Positions 56,219 through 64,000 of a stretch of 64,000 nucleotides of DNA are shown here, piece by piece. The stretch comes from Burkholderiaceae bacterium (GTDB taxonomy: Bacteria > Pseudomonadota > Gammaproteobacteria > Burkholderiales > Burkholderiaceae_B): the NCBI GenBank assembly GCA_030728985.1, contig JANQYI010000018.1, positions 32,587-96,586 on the forward strand, in the 5' to 3' direction. The translations under genes and the position numbers were made by a program. Within the stretch, counting starts at the first letter, position 1, and each line of letters starts with the position of its first letter. Below the pieces are notes generated by a model. It saw only the letters and a program-made list of their open reading frames with translations. It searched no databases and had not been told where the DNA came from.

Positions 56219-57051
56219 ATGTAACGCAGACTAAAGCGAAGTGGTGGTTAATGGCAGTGTCGATCATTTTAGGTTGCGTTTCAGCTTGGATGATCGATCA
56301 ATATATCAATGATAAAACCGGAGAGATTGAGTCGAGGAGCAGGCTTGATCAGCTCACCTTGCTTGTCGCCGCGAGGGATCTAAGCCGTGATGCAATCATC
56401 GAGGAGGCTGATTTTGTCACTGAAAATTTTCCAGTCAAATGGGCGCCGGATGACGCCATCACTTTGGATCAAGCGGAGGCGCTGCTCGGCAAGAGGCTCT
56501 TGTCAGCGGTGCGCTCAGGTCAGCCGTTGCTTCACATTCATCTTCGGGAGGCGGAGCTCCCTGGTGTCGCCACGCTGCTTGGTCCTGAGTTGAAAGCTGT
56601 TTCTATCACTGTAGATCCGAGCAGTGCGGCTTCTGGATTGATACGCGGTGGTGATCGCGTTGATCTTTTCGTATCGCTAGATCATCAAGGCAAGCGTTTG
56701 ACGACTGGACTTTTGCGGTCGGTGCAAGTGCTTGGTGTTGGAGACCTCTCATCGGTCAATCCGCGCACGGATACTGCTTCTGCCGCTGAGTCTAACATTA
56801 CGTTAGCGGTCTCCCAAGCGGATGCGGTCAAACTTGTTGCCGCACGGGAAGCGGGAACGATTAGCGCTGTGTTGAGTTCAACGCAGAGCCCGACTCCAGA
56901 GCTATCTAATATGGGTGAATCGCGCACAAGCGTAAGTGATTTGGCAGCCTTGTTGGGATTGCCCAATCAACCCGTTTCACGCGCGGTCCCCGTGATGTAT
57001 GGTGATCGATTGGTTTCCGAATCTCCGCACGATTCTCAAGTCGGTGAGTGA
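56215..57051 (+). CDS. cpaB: Flp pilus assembly protein CpaB/RcpC
   Basis: A 278-residue inner-membrane-anchored periplasmic protein. One N-terminal helix (WWLMAVSIILGCVSAWMIDQYI) is followed by a SAF-type domain (LLVAARDLSRDAIIEEADFVTENFPVKWAP ... LLGKRLLSAVRSGQPLLHIHL, about residues 45-108). The CpaB domain follows, with LKAVSITVDPSSAASGLIRGGDRVDLFVSL and VAAREAGTISAVLSS. It is thought to link the secretin to the inner membrane. The ATG at 56215 overlaps the previous stop; the longer reading from 56062 is out of family. Confidence 0.88.
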   Translation: MNVTQTKAKWWLMAVSIILGCVSAWMIDQYINDKTGEIESRSRLDQLTLLVAARDLSRDAIIEEADFVTENFPVKWAPDDAITLDQAEALLGKRLLSAVRSGQPLLHIHLREAELPGVATLLGPELKAVSITVDPSSAASGLIRGGDRVDLFVSLDHQGKRLTTGLLRSVQVLGVGDLSSVNPRTDTASAAESNITLAVSQADAVKLVAAREAGTISAVLSSTQSPTPELSNMGESRTSVSDLAALLGLPNQPVSRAVPVMYGDRLVSESPHDSQVGE

Positions 57052-57058
57052 GCGTGCC

Positions 57059-58339
57059 ATGAGATCACTCTTTGGGTGTTTAGCCCTTGTCATTTTTTTT
57101 CCCATCGTCGGGCTCTGTCAGGCAACGATCAAGCTTGAAGTCGGATCCTCGACGGTATTAAAGCTGCCAAATGTTGAGCGCCTTGCCATAGGAAATAGTG
57201 AGGTCGTGCAAGCCACGGTCATCAATCAAAGTGAGATTGTCGTCTTTGGTAAAAAGGCGGGATCAACGACGCTTGATATCTGGCGTACGACGGGAAAAAG
57301 AGCGGCATATCAAATTCGTGTTTCACCTGAGGGTTTTTCTAGAATCCAAGATGAAATTAAAAGTTTGCTCAAAACGATGCCGATGGCGCGAAGCTCGGTC
57401 GTTGGTGATAAATTGATCATTGAGGGTGAAAATTTGTCCGACGCCGATCAAGCAAAAATAGCGAGACTCGCGCAGCGCTATCCAGAGCTGCTCGATTTCA
57501 CAAGTCAGGTCGGTTGGGACAAAATGGTCCTTCTAGATGTTCAGGTGATAGAGATTCCTTCCGCGCGTCTTCAGGAATTAGGTATCCGCTGGAATAGCAG
57601 TTTGCCATTGCCTCTGAGCGGTGCGGGAGGGTTGTCTGGATTAAATGGCATGTTGACCGCACGATTAAGCGCATTGGCTCAAGCGGGCGAAGCCACGATG
57701 CTTGCGCAGCCTCAATTGCTCGCGCGTAGTGGTGCGACAGCGCGTTTTGAGGCGGGTGGTGAGGTACCGTATTCCACAACAGATAAAGACGGAAAAACGA
57801 CGACCTCCTTTAAAAAGTATGGTGTATCCCTCAGTATCACGCCTCAGGTGGATCGTAATGATGCGGTTCGCTCAAAAATTGATATCGAAGTCAGTTCCGT
57901 CGATCAGACCTTAGCTTCAGCTTCTGGTCCCGCGCTCAAGATTCGGCGTACTTCCACAGAGTTCAATGTACGTTCAGGGCAGACATTAGTGTTGGGCGGA
58001 TTTCTTTCTCGCGAGCGCACGCGTGACCGGGATGGAGTGCCCGGTCTCTCTGAAATTCCCGTCATGGGAAGTCTGTTCGGCGTCAAGCGTGACCACTATC
58101 GCGACACAGAGTTGGCAATCTTCGTGACGCCAGTCATCGTCAATGCGGAACACCCCAGCATGACACAGCGTATCGATAATGCGGCGGTGATCATGGAGCA
58201 AGAATTTGGCGCAGCCCCAAGACTCAATACGCCTATCTTAACCCCGCAAGAAAAACCGGGCTGGCATCAGAAACAATCCTCATTTTCTCAATGGGATTCA
58301 ACCGAAACAGTCATAGATCAATGGAGTATTGCAGAATGA
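57059..58339 (+). CDS. cpaC: Secretin CpaC/RcpA (Tad pilus outer-membrane channel)
   Basis: A 426-residue secretin with a signal peptide (MRSLFGCLALVIFFPIVGLCQA). The pilus-assembly N-domain has IKLEVGSSTVLKLPNVERLAIGNSEVVQATVINQSEIVVFGKKAGSTTLDIW. A BON/N1-like middle follows, and the C-terminal secretin domain has VLLDVQVIEIPSARLQELGIRWN near residue 158, EATMLAQPQLLARSGATARFEAGGEVPY near 218 and NVRSGQTLVLGGFLSRERTRDRDGVPGLSEIPVMGSLFGVK near 305. At 426 residues it is on the short side. ATG at 57059 is seven bases after cpaB. Confidence 0.92.
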   Translation: MRSLFGCLALVIFFPIVGLCQATIKLEVGSSTVLKLPNVERLAIGNSEVVQATVINQSEIVVFGKKAGSTTLDIWRTTGKRAAYQIRVSPEGFSRIQDEIKSLLKTMPMARSSVVGDKLIIEGENLSDADQAKIARLAQRYPELLDFTSQVGWDKMVLLDVQVIEIPSARLQELGIRWNSSLPLPLSGAGGLSGLNGMLTARLSALAQAGEATMLAQPQLLARSGATARFEAGGEVPYSTTDKDGKTTTSFKKYGVSLSITPQVDRNDAVRSKIDIEVSSVDQTLASASGPALKIRRTSTEFNVRSGQTLVLGGFLSRERTRDRDGVPGLSEIPVMGSLFGVKRDHYRDTELAIFVTPVIVNAEHPSMTQRIDNAAVIMEQEFGAAPRLNTPILTPQEKPGWHQKQSSFSQWDSTETVIDQWSIAE

Positions 58340-59955
58340 TGGACTTACTGATTGTCTACGAGGATGGGCGTCGCGAGAGGATGCGGCATGCGGTCCCGTT
58401 CACGTTGGGTCGTGGCATTGAGTGTGAAGCTCGAGTTCCACACTGGCGGGTCGCAAGACGTCATTTGCGCATCACAAAGGTGATAGACGGATATCAAGTC
58501 GAAGATTTAGGTTCGTTATACGGAACAAGAGTGAATGGGCGCAAGTTTTCCTTGCATGCTCCAGTCGTGGAAAGCGATGAGTTTGTTGTGGGGCCGTGCT
58601 TAATCCGTCTTTTTCCCGCAGCATGCGAAAAAAAGGCTCCAACGGGTGATGTCGCCATCGAAGCGCTTGAATCTCAGACACTGAAGCATGAGCCCATACC
58701 AATTTCTCCGAGTATCGCATTTCGTGAAATGAGGCGTGAATTACATGCGGGGCTGATTAAAGCCTTTGATTTGAGGCGCAACGACATCGCGACATTGTCT
58801 GAAAAGTCATTGAGGGAACAGGCGATACAGTGTGTCTCCGCATTGCTCGACGATCACGTCAACGTACTTACTGGTGATCAGAGAAAAGAATTAATCGATC
58901 TCGTCGTGGATGAGGCCATTGGCTTGGGCGTGCTTGAGCCTATGCTTGCGGATCCGTTCATTACCGAAATTATGGTCAATCGCTATGATGAAATTTTCAT
59001 CGAGCGTCAGGGAAAAATCGAGCCGAGTCAAGCCCAGTTTAGTGGCGAACAAGCCGTACGTGGCGTCATTGAAAGGATTGTTTTTCCCTTAGGACGTCGA
59101 CTTGATGATGCTTCGCCAACCGTTGACGCGCGCTTGCGTGATGGTTCGCGTATCAATGCCGTCATTCCTCCTATCGCCATTCGTGGCGCGAGTATGACGA
59201 TTCGCAAATTTACGAATAAAGGGATTGATTTTGACGGTTTAGTTAAAAATAAAACATTAAGCGAAGAACTGGCTCAATTCTTGAAATTATGTGTTCGTCA
59301 AAGAATGAACATTCTTGTTTCCGGAGGAACGGGTTCAGGTAAGACAACACTTCTCAATGTCTTGGCGAGTTGTGTTCCTCCAGGACAGCGTATTGTCACG
59401 ATCGAGGACTCGGCCGAGTTGCAGATCAATCATCCACACGTCATGGCTCTGGAAGCGCGACCTGAAAATGCGGAAGGTCGAGGCGCAGTAAATTTGCGCG
59501 CGCTCGTAAAAAATGCGCTTCGAATGCGGCCGGATCGAATTGTTGTAGGAGAGGTCAGGGGACCTGAGGCGCTTGATATGCTTGCCGCGATGAACACGGG
59601 ACACGAAGGCTCGCTCACGACGTTGCATGCCAATACCCCTCGAGATGCGCTTTCTAGACTCGAAACGATGATCTTGTCTGCTCATGCGGGACTACCACTC
59701 AATGCTATTCGTGAGCAGATGGGTTCGGCGATCAACTTGATTGTTCAGCAGGCGCGCTTGCCCGACGGTAGACGAGTGATTCATGACGTCGCTGAAATTG
59801 TGGGCGTAGAGTCTGGTTGTATTCAAATGCAAACCTTAGTGGCCTTCGATCGACAAAGTGGCTTGGCAACCCCGTTGGCCTTGATGCCGCAGTGTTTCGA
59901 ACATTGGGGTGCCGAGGTTGATTCACTGTTGTTGCATTGGTTTGCCTCGGCATGA
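58336..59955 (+). CDS. cpaF: CpaF/TadA-type assembly ATPase with N-terminal FHA-like domain
   Basis: A 539-residue fusion. Residues 1-90 look like a forkhead-associated domain: Gly25-Arg26, then VARRH at 39-43, and DLGSLYGTRVNG at 57-68. The pThr-contacting Ser and Asn of classical FHA (SxxH and SxNGT) are Ala40 and Tyr62 here, so binding may be lost or altered. After a linker comes the CpaF ATPase: the N-domain with GLGVLEPMLADPFITEIMVNRYDEIFIER near 195, Walker A SGGTGSGKTTLLNVL near 330 and the Walker B region RIVVGEVRGPEALDML near 400. It overlaps cpaC and tadB by four bases each. Confidence 0.9.
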   Translation: MMDLLIVYEDGRRERMRHAVPFTLGRGIECEARVPHWRVARRHLRITKVIDGYQVEDLGSLYGTRVNGRKFSLHAPVVESDEFVVGPCLIRLFPAACEKKAPTGDVAIEALESQTLKHEPIPISPSIAFREMRRELHAGLIKAFDLRRNDIATLSEKSLREQAIQCVSALLDDHVNVLTGDQRKELIDLVVDEAIGLGVLEPMLADPFITEIMVNRYDEIFIERQGKIEPSQAQFSGEQAVRGVIERIVFPLGRRLDDASPTVDARLRDGSRINAVIPPIAIRGASMTIRKFTNKGIDFDGLVKNKTLSEELAQFLKLCVRQRMNILVSGGTGSGKTTLLNVLASCVPPGQRIVTIEDSAELQINHPHVMALEARPENAEGRGAVNLRALVKNALRMRPDRIVVGEVRGPEALDMLAAMNTGHEGSLTTLHANTPRDALSRLETMILSAHAGLPLNAIREQMGSAINLIVQQARLPDGRRVIHDVAEIVGVESGCIQMQTLVAFDRQSGLATPLALMPQCFEHWGAEVDSLLLHWFASA

Positions 59956-60797
59956 TGTATGTGGGTTTGTCATTTGCCTGCTTGTCTGTCGCCGTGGCAG
60001 CTTGGTTGGTTCAACAGCTCGCAAGCTTCGCTTGGACTCGGTATCGCAGTTCTGTGACGGAACATGCGCAAACGAGTTTGTCTGAATTGTTTGTTTTTAT
60101 CGATACGACACATCTTTGGCCAGCGCTGTGTTGTCTTTCCGTTTCCATGGGTTTGGTTGTTTGGTTCTTAAGCGGTAGCGTGGTGGTTGCGTTCATCATG
60201 GGCGGATTGATCCTGATGCTACCCAGAATCATATTAACTGGGGCACTTCGTCGCAGAATGGGACGTTTTGATGCGCAATGGCCTGATGCGCTGACAGCGA
60301 TCGCGGGCGCACTGCGCTCAGGAGCCAGTATAGGGATTGCCTTGAAAAATGTTGCTCAAGATGCCCCTTCGCCGATGTCTCAGGAGCTCAGCCTGGTGCT
60401 GAGAGAGCACCGAATGGGATTGCCATTAAACCAGGCCTTGTCTGAATTGAACCGAAGAATGCCCACGGAGAGCGTGGAGTTAGTCACTGCTCTTTTGGCG
60501 GTTGGAAATGCTTCGGGAGGATCGCTGGCAGATCTATTGGAACGACTGTCAACAAATTTGCGCGCCCGCCAGTATGTCACGGGAAAGATCAGTGTATTGA
60601 CAGCGCAAGGAAAGATGCAAGCATGGGTGATGGGTGCCTTGCCACTTGTGCTGTTAGCCGCGCTCAGCCAAATCGATCCGGCATCTGTTGAATTGATGTT
60701 TTTTAGTGAAACAGGTCAACTCATGCTGGGAATAGTGATGCTGCTTGAAGGTCTGGGAGTTTTCTGGTTGCGTCGAATATTGACCATTGAGGTCTAG
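59952..60797 (+). CDS. tadB: TadB-type inner-membrane platform protein
   Basis: A 281-residue type II secretion F-domain protein. N-terminal helices (about residues 1-22 and 55-90) precede the cytosolic F-domain WPDALTAIAGALRSGASIGIALKNVAQDAPSPMSQELSLVLREHRMGLPLNQALSELNRRMP near 110-170, followed by C-terminal helices (VMGALPLVLLAALSQI and LMLGIVMLLEGLGVFWL). With TadC it forms the membrane platform driven by CpaF. ATG at 59952 overlaps the cpaF stop by four bases. Confidence 0.9.
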   Translation: MMYVGLSFACLSVAVAAWLVQQLASFAWTRYRSSVTEHAQTSLSELFVFIDTTHLWPALCCLSVSMGLVVWFLSGSVVVAFIMGGLILMLPRIILTGALRRRMGRFDAQWPDALTAIAGALRSGASIGIALKNVAQDAPSPMSQELSLVLREHRMGLPLNQALSELNRRMPTESVELVTALLAVGNASGGSLADLLERLSTNLRARQYVTGKISVLTAQGKMQAWVMGALPLVLLAALSQIDPASVELMFFSETGQLMLGIVMLLEGLGVFWLRRILTIEV

Positions 60798-60801
60798 CCA
60801 G

Positions 60802-61728
60802 ATGGTTTATGTTGGAATCTGTTGTGCTGTGCTGGCCACTATTTTATTGACTTATTCGCTCGTCATGCTTGTCGCTCGTTTGTTTCAAGCCTCAGCACCT
60901 TTCTCGTCACCCAAGGAAAAAAATGCTTCTGTGCATTCGGATTTGCTGAACGCAACGTCTTTGCACACTGATAACAAACATCATATTTTGTGGCGAGTCT
61001 CAAATGTATTCGGTAAGCCGCTGCGATCTTTTGTGACATGGGGGCAACGTCGAAGACTCTCTAACTTATTAACGCGTGCTGGACTGCTCGACTGGTCCTT
61101 TGCACAGGTGTATTTTTTGCAATGGTTTTTTTTCTGTGTATGTTTGGCTCTCGCCATGGGGTGGTTATTTTCTTCTTTAATCTCATTGAGAGTGTCCGCT
61201 TGGATTGTTTTGTTGACTTGCGCGGGATTTGGTTGGTGGATGCCGCTTTTATGGCTAAGACGTCGGCATCAACTTCGACTGAGGAGTGTGAGTCGTCAGC
61301 TCCCTTTTTTTTTAGATATGGTGGGTTTGGGGTTGGATGCCGGTCTCAATCTTCAAGCGTCTGTTCATCTCGCTCTGGAGCATGTGGGTCAAGGCGCATT
61401 GCATCAAGAGTGGTCAAAAATGCTTGCGGACATGCGGGCGGGACAATCCCGCGCGCAAGCCTTACGTCAGCTTAGCCAGCGGCTTCAGTTGCCAAGTATT
61501 CGGCAACTGATTTCGTCACTGATTCAGGGTGAGGCCATGGGTTTTAGTTTGGGTCGAATTATTCAGATTTACGCTGATCAGCAAAGAGCAGAGCGCTTAA
61601 TGCAAGCCGAAAAGCAAGCCTTACAAGCACCCGTCAAAATGCTATTTCCGATGGCGCTCTGTATTTTTCCTTGCACCTTCATCGTGCTCGGGTTTCCTGT
61701 TGTCGTTCAATTGCTGGACTTGAAATGA
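60802..61728 (+). CDS. tadC: TadC-type inner-membrane platform protein
   Basis: A 308-residue type II secretion F-domain protein. An N-terminal helix (GICCAVLATILLTYSLVMLVARLF) and a pair near residues 100-150 (VYFLQWFFFCVCLALAMGWLF, IVLLTCAGFGWWMPLLWL) precede the F-domain RQLPFFLDMVGLGLDAGLNLQASVHLALEHVGQGALHQEWSKMLADMRAGQSRAQALRQLSQRL. A C-terminal helix (MLFPMALCIFPCTFIVLGFPVVV) closes it. It starts four bases after tadB, with GAGG in the tadB tail as ribosome binding site. Confidence 0.9.
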   Translation: MVYVGICCAVLATILLTYSLVMLVARLFQASAPFSSPKEKNASVHSDLLNATSLHTDNKHHILWRVSNVFGKPLRSFVTWGQRRRLSNLLTRAGLLDWSFAQVYFLQWFFFCVCLALAMGWLFSSLISLRVSAWIVLLTCAGFGWWMPLLWLRRRHQLRLRSVSRQLPFFLDMVGLGLDAGLNLQASVHLALEHVGQGALHQEWSKMLADMRAGQSRAQALRQLSQRLQLPSIRQLISSLIQGEAMGFSLGRIIQIYADQQRAERLMQAEKQALQAPVKMLFPMALCIFPCTFIVLGFPVVVQLLDLK

Positions 61729-62042
61729 ATATTATTTGCGCAAATACGTGGTCCAGTCGAGCCGCAGGACTGCTGACGAGACCTCGTCTAAAGGTGGAAG
61801 AGGTGCTTTGGCTCAATCCCTGTCATGCTATTCATACCTTTGGGATGACCTATCCGATCGCTGTATTTTTTTTGGATCAGCATCTTCAAGTCATTGACGT
61901 GCGATCTTGCGTGAAGCCGATCCGTATTGCCTACTGTGGTCGAGCGCATTCAGTATGCGAAATGTTGGCAATGAAAGACGATCAGACCGAGTTCGTGTCG
62001 TCGTTGCTGACCGCGACGTTACTGTCAAACACGGCAACATAG
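61725..62042 (+). CDS. DUF192 family protein
   Basis: A 105-residue protein of the DUF192 family: SSRAAGLLTRPRLKVEEVLWLNPCHAIHTFGMTYPIAVFFLDQHLQVIDV is the conserved core. The function of the family is unknown; single-domain members often occur at the ends of Tad-like loci. Unlike many DUF192 proteins it lacks a signal peptide here. It overlaps the tadC stop by four bases, so it is the last cistron of the operon, and its final 61 bases overlap the 3' end of the opposite-strand membrane-protein gene. Confidence 0.72.
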   Translation: MNIICANTWSSRAAGLLTRPRLKVEEVLWLNPCHAIHTFGMTYPIAVFFLDQHLQVIDVRSCVKPIRIAYCGRAHSVCEMLAMKDDQTEFVSSLLTATLLSNTAT

Positions 62043-62776
62043 CTGGTATAAAAACTACAGTACAGTACTGAGGTCGCCACCACATTAATAGGAATTTGAA
62101 TCGAGGCGGCCGTGGTTGGCGCAAGACCTATCAGCACAAGCATGCTGATGAGGGTGTCAATGCCCAGAAAAACAGCCAGCCAACACAGCCCGTAGACCAA
62201 AAAAGCCCATTTGTTGCGCCAACAGGCGATCCAGCTAAAAAACAAAGCTTGCGTGATTCGAATACCGTGCCAACCGACCAGTGCGGGAGCAAACCAAAAA
62301 ATCGCCGCCATCACGACATACAACATCGCGAAGATCGCCATGGGTGTTCGCACGGCTTCCATTAAGGGGATTAAGTCGTTCGTTTTTTCAATATCTTTGA
62401 GCGCTTCGGTGACTTCGCTTGAAAAAGGCATAAAAACAGCCAGCCCAAGGAGTAGGCAAAACAAGACGTATAAACTCCCCATGCCTAAAAGACGACGAAA
62501 TACCAATGGCTTTTTTAATGGCTCAATCCATGTCCCCAGTAAAATCTTGCGGCCTTCGGTCGCGTGGCGACCCGCAGAAAGTGACAAAAGAGTTGCCGTT
62601 GGCATGAGCACGATAAAAAAGAGGGGGCCGATGGGCGGGGTGATGGTGGCGATCATCAGCATCAGGCTCACAAACATCGCCCACGAAAAAAAGGCTAAGG
62701 GCTGAGTTCTGAACAGCGACCAGCCGTCGCGTACCCAGGTCCATCCAGCGAGTGCGGGTAAGGGAACTGCTTGCAT
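61982..62776 (-). CDS. BPSS1780-family membrane protein
   Basis: A 264-residue integral membrane protein of unknown function with about six predicted helices. It begins MQAVPLPALAGWTWVRDGWSLFRTQPLAFFSWAMFVSLMLMIATITPPIGPLFFIVLMP, the conserved start of the BPSS1780 group found in Burkholderiales. Later helices include LYVLFCLLLGLAVFMPFS and AMLYVVMAAIFWFAPALVGWHG. The ATG at 62776 overlaps the thrB stop by one base (TGATG), with AAGGA in the thrB tail. Its 3' end overlaps the DUF192 gene by 61 bases on the opposite strand. Confidence 0.83.
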   Translation of the reverse strand: MQAVPLPALAGWTWVRDGWSLFRTQPLAFFSWAMFVSLMLMIATITPPIGPLFFIVLMPTATLLSLSAGRHATEGRKILLGTWIEPLKKPLVFRRLLGMGSLYVLFCLLLGLAVFMPFSSEVTEALKDIEKTNDLIPLMEAVRTPMAIFAMLYVVMAAIFWFAPALVGWHGIRITQALFFSWIACWRNKWAFLVYGLCWLAVFLGIDTLISMLVLIGLAPTTAASIQIPINVVATSVLYCSFYTSYVAVFDSNVAVSNDDTNSV

Positions 62777-63753
62777 CAATATTCCTTGGGAAGCGCCGTG
62801 ATGGCGCCGGTTGTTCGTTCGATCAATATGCGCTCAAAATGACTGGGGTCATGGGGCTTAAGCGTTTGTGCGGGTCTAGGAAGGTAAAAATCATACAGCC
62901 TGGAGATCCAGAAACGTAAAGCCGCAGCTCTGAGCATGGCCGGCCAGACACGTCTTTCGGCAGCCGTAAAGGGGCGAATTTTTGCGTAAGCATTGAGCCA
63001 AGACTCGAGAAGTTCGGGTTGAAACTTGCCGTTCGCATGCTCGATACACCAGTCATTGACGCTAACCGCAACGTCAAAAATCCAAGAATCGTCTCCGGCA
63101 AAATAAAAATCGATGAACCCCCCCATGATTGGAGCGTCATATGTTCCGTCAAAAAGCACATTGTCGCGGAATAGATCGCAATGAGAGGGGCCGCGAGGAA
63201 GGGACAGAAAGTCTGGTGTGAGTGCAAGCCCGGATTGCTCAGCGAGCGCCTCTTGCAACAGCTGAGCAAGCGGTGCGTCTAAAAAAGGTAATACCTTAGG
63301 GGTTGTTTGCTCCCACCAGGGGAGTCCGCGCAAATTGGGTTGAGCAATGCCGAAGTCTTGTCCCGCGAGATGGGCATGCGCGAGTGTCGCGCCCGCGATT
63401 GCGCAATGTGCGGTGCTGGGCTTTGCTTCAAAACTGCCGGCGAGCTTGGATACGATCGCGGCAGGCTTGCCGTGCATCGAGGAAAGTCTTTTGCCATCCA
63501 AGCGCGTTTGGGGTTGCGGAACAGGAATCGCTTTTTCCGCAAGATGATTCATGAGTTCGATGTAAAAAGGCAACTGTTCCGCCTTGAGGACTTCAAAAAC
63601 AGTCAAAACATATTCACCCTGAGAGGTTGTCAGGAAAAAATTGCTGTTTTCGATGCCGGCGGCGATACCCTTAAGCGCACGGAAGTCTCCGAGCGCATAA
63701 TCAGCCAATAAAGCGCGGGCGTCATGTTCGCTGACTTGGGTAAACACTGCCAT
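62776..63753 (-). CDS. thrB: Homoserine kinase, type II (APH-fold)
   Basis: A 325-residue kinase that phosphorylates homoserine in threonine synthesis; this APH-like form replaces the GHMP-type ThrB in many proteobacteria. The start MAVFTQVSEHDARALLADYALGDFRALKGIAAGIENSNFFL is characteristic, as are GEYVLTVFE with the ATP-contacting region, SLPRGPSHCDLFRDNVLFDG with the catalytic loop (HCDLxxDN) and GGFIDFYFAGDDSWIFDVAVSVNDWC with the metal Asp. ATG at 63753; 68 upstream codons are out of family. It is coupled to the membrane-protein gene downstream. Confidence 0.93.
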   Translation of the reverse strand: MAVFTQVSEHDARALLADYALGDFRALKGIAAGIENSNFFLTTSQGEYVLTVFEVLKAEQLPFYIELMNHLAEKAIPVPQPQTRLDGKRLSSMHGKPAAIVSKLAGSFEAKPSTAHCAIAGATLAHAHLAGQDFGIAQPNLRGLPWWEQTTPKVLPFLDAPLAQLLQEALAEQSGLALTPDFLSLPRGPSHCDLFRDNVLFDGTYDAPIMGGFIDFYFAGDDSWIFDVAVSVNDWCIEHANGKFQPELLESWLNAYAKIRPFTAAERRVWPAMLRAAALRFWISRLYDFYLPRPAQTLKPHDPSHFERILIERTTGAITALPKEY

Positions 63754-63921
63754 AGGTGTAGGGTGAAGCACAATAAGATTATTTGATTTTAGCAAGGTTG
63801 TCTTGCCCGGATCCGCGTTTGGCAAATTTGATTTATTTTTAAAGTCGATATTCCAAGGCATATAAAATGCGGATTGTGGTGAACAGTCCCGTTTGGGCAC
63901 TTGCAAATTTTTAAGATACAC

Positions 63922-64000
63922 ATGTCTACGACTGAGAAAAACCCGATGAAGGGGCAAGACGCGAACGGCTGGAGGCTCAATGTCGCTCCCATGATCGATG
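63922..64000 (+). CDS. dusA: N-terminus of tRNA-dihydrouridine synthase A (partial)
   Basis: The last 79 bases are open from the ATG at 63922. The reading ends GWRLNVAPMIDW-compatible (WRLNVAPMID at the window edge), which matches the conserved FMN-binding start VAPMLDWTDRHCR of DusA enzymes that reduce uridine in tRNA. Only 26 codons are visible, so the assignment rests on this motif. It is divergent from thrB. No -35/-10 pair at normal spacing was found, though TATAAA is at 63861-63866. Confidence 0.75.
   Translation, partial: MSTTEKNPMKGQDANGWRLNVAPMID

Overview
The window reads as chromosome from a betaproteobacterium of the order Burkholderiales, most likely an Alcaligenaceae-like lineage of moderate G+C. 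The pointers are a Bug-type tripartite tricarboxylate (TTT) transporter, a single-chain (homodimeric) pyruvate dehydrogenase E1 followed by an E3 carrying its own lipoyl domain, a type II homoserine kinase beside a BPSS1780-like membrane protein, and several acyl-CoA catabolic clusters. The genus cannot be fixed from sequence alone. I saw no rRNA, tRNA, CRISPR array or intact insertion sequence.

Layout. 1-8.6 kb: lipid and amino-acid catabolism (end of a probable 2-hydroxyacid dehydrogenase, acyl-CoA synthetase, thiolase, two glutathione transferases, a glyoxalase-like protein, xthA, dadX-dadA). 8.7-9.2 kb: a cold-shock gene whose leader can pair perfectly with its own Shine-Dalgarno sequence. 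9.2-14.4 kb: nitroreductase and a copper group (copA, copZ, a lipoamide-dehydrogenase-like flavoprotein, SCO/SenC). 14.4-19.8 kb: a tightly packed leftward run (histidine kinase, response regulator, folD, prlC) divergent from the rightward aceE-aceF-lpdA operon, with inverted repeats between them. 25.9-33.2 kb: purL and guaB-guaA.

33.2-35.3 kb is a decayed integrative element. The last 11 bases of guaA recur at 35267-35277, where they again encode the VEWE-stop end of GuaA. Between the copies lie a vapBC pair, a Fic-family remnant, a ParD-like/RelE-ParE pair and the final 21 codons of a tyrosine integrase. 35.5-37 kb adds a Sel1-repeat protein and a frameshifted HD-GYP remnant.

37-44.9 kb: TTT transporter, PQQ-type sugar dehydrogenase, two alpha/beta hydrolases, a PdxA-like dehydrogenase and a small ribbon-helix-helix-like protein. 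44.9-53.1 kb: acyl-CoA dehydrogenase, SDR and phosphotransferase operon divergent from a PCC-domain protein, then nitronate monooxygenase, thioesterase, a lipid A acyltransferase-like protein and a D-amino-acid PLP enzyme.

53.2-62.0 kb is one gapless rightward operon for a reduced Tad (Flp) pilus-like machine: a Flp-like pilin, TadG-like, TadE-like, an unrecognised exported protein, CpaB, CpaC secretin, CpaF with an N-terminal FHA-like domain, TadB, TadC and a DUF192 protein. No CpaE/TadZ, prepilin peptidase or TadD is present in the window. 62.0-64.0 kb: a BPSS1780-like membrane protein, thrB and the start of dusA. The items most worth a second look are the reduced Tad locus with its FHA-CpaF fusion, the guaA-integrated element remnant, and the cold-shock leader structure.
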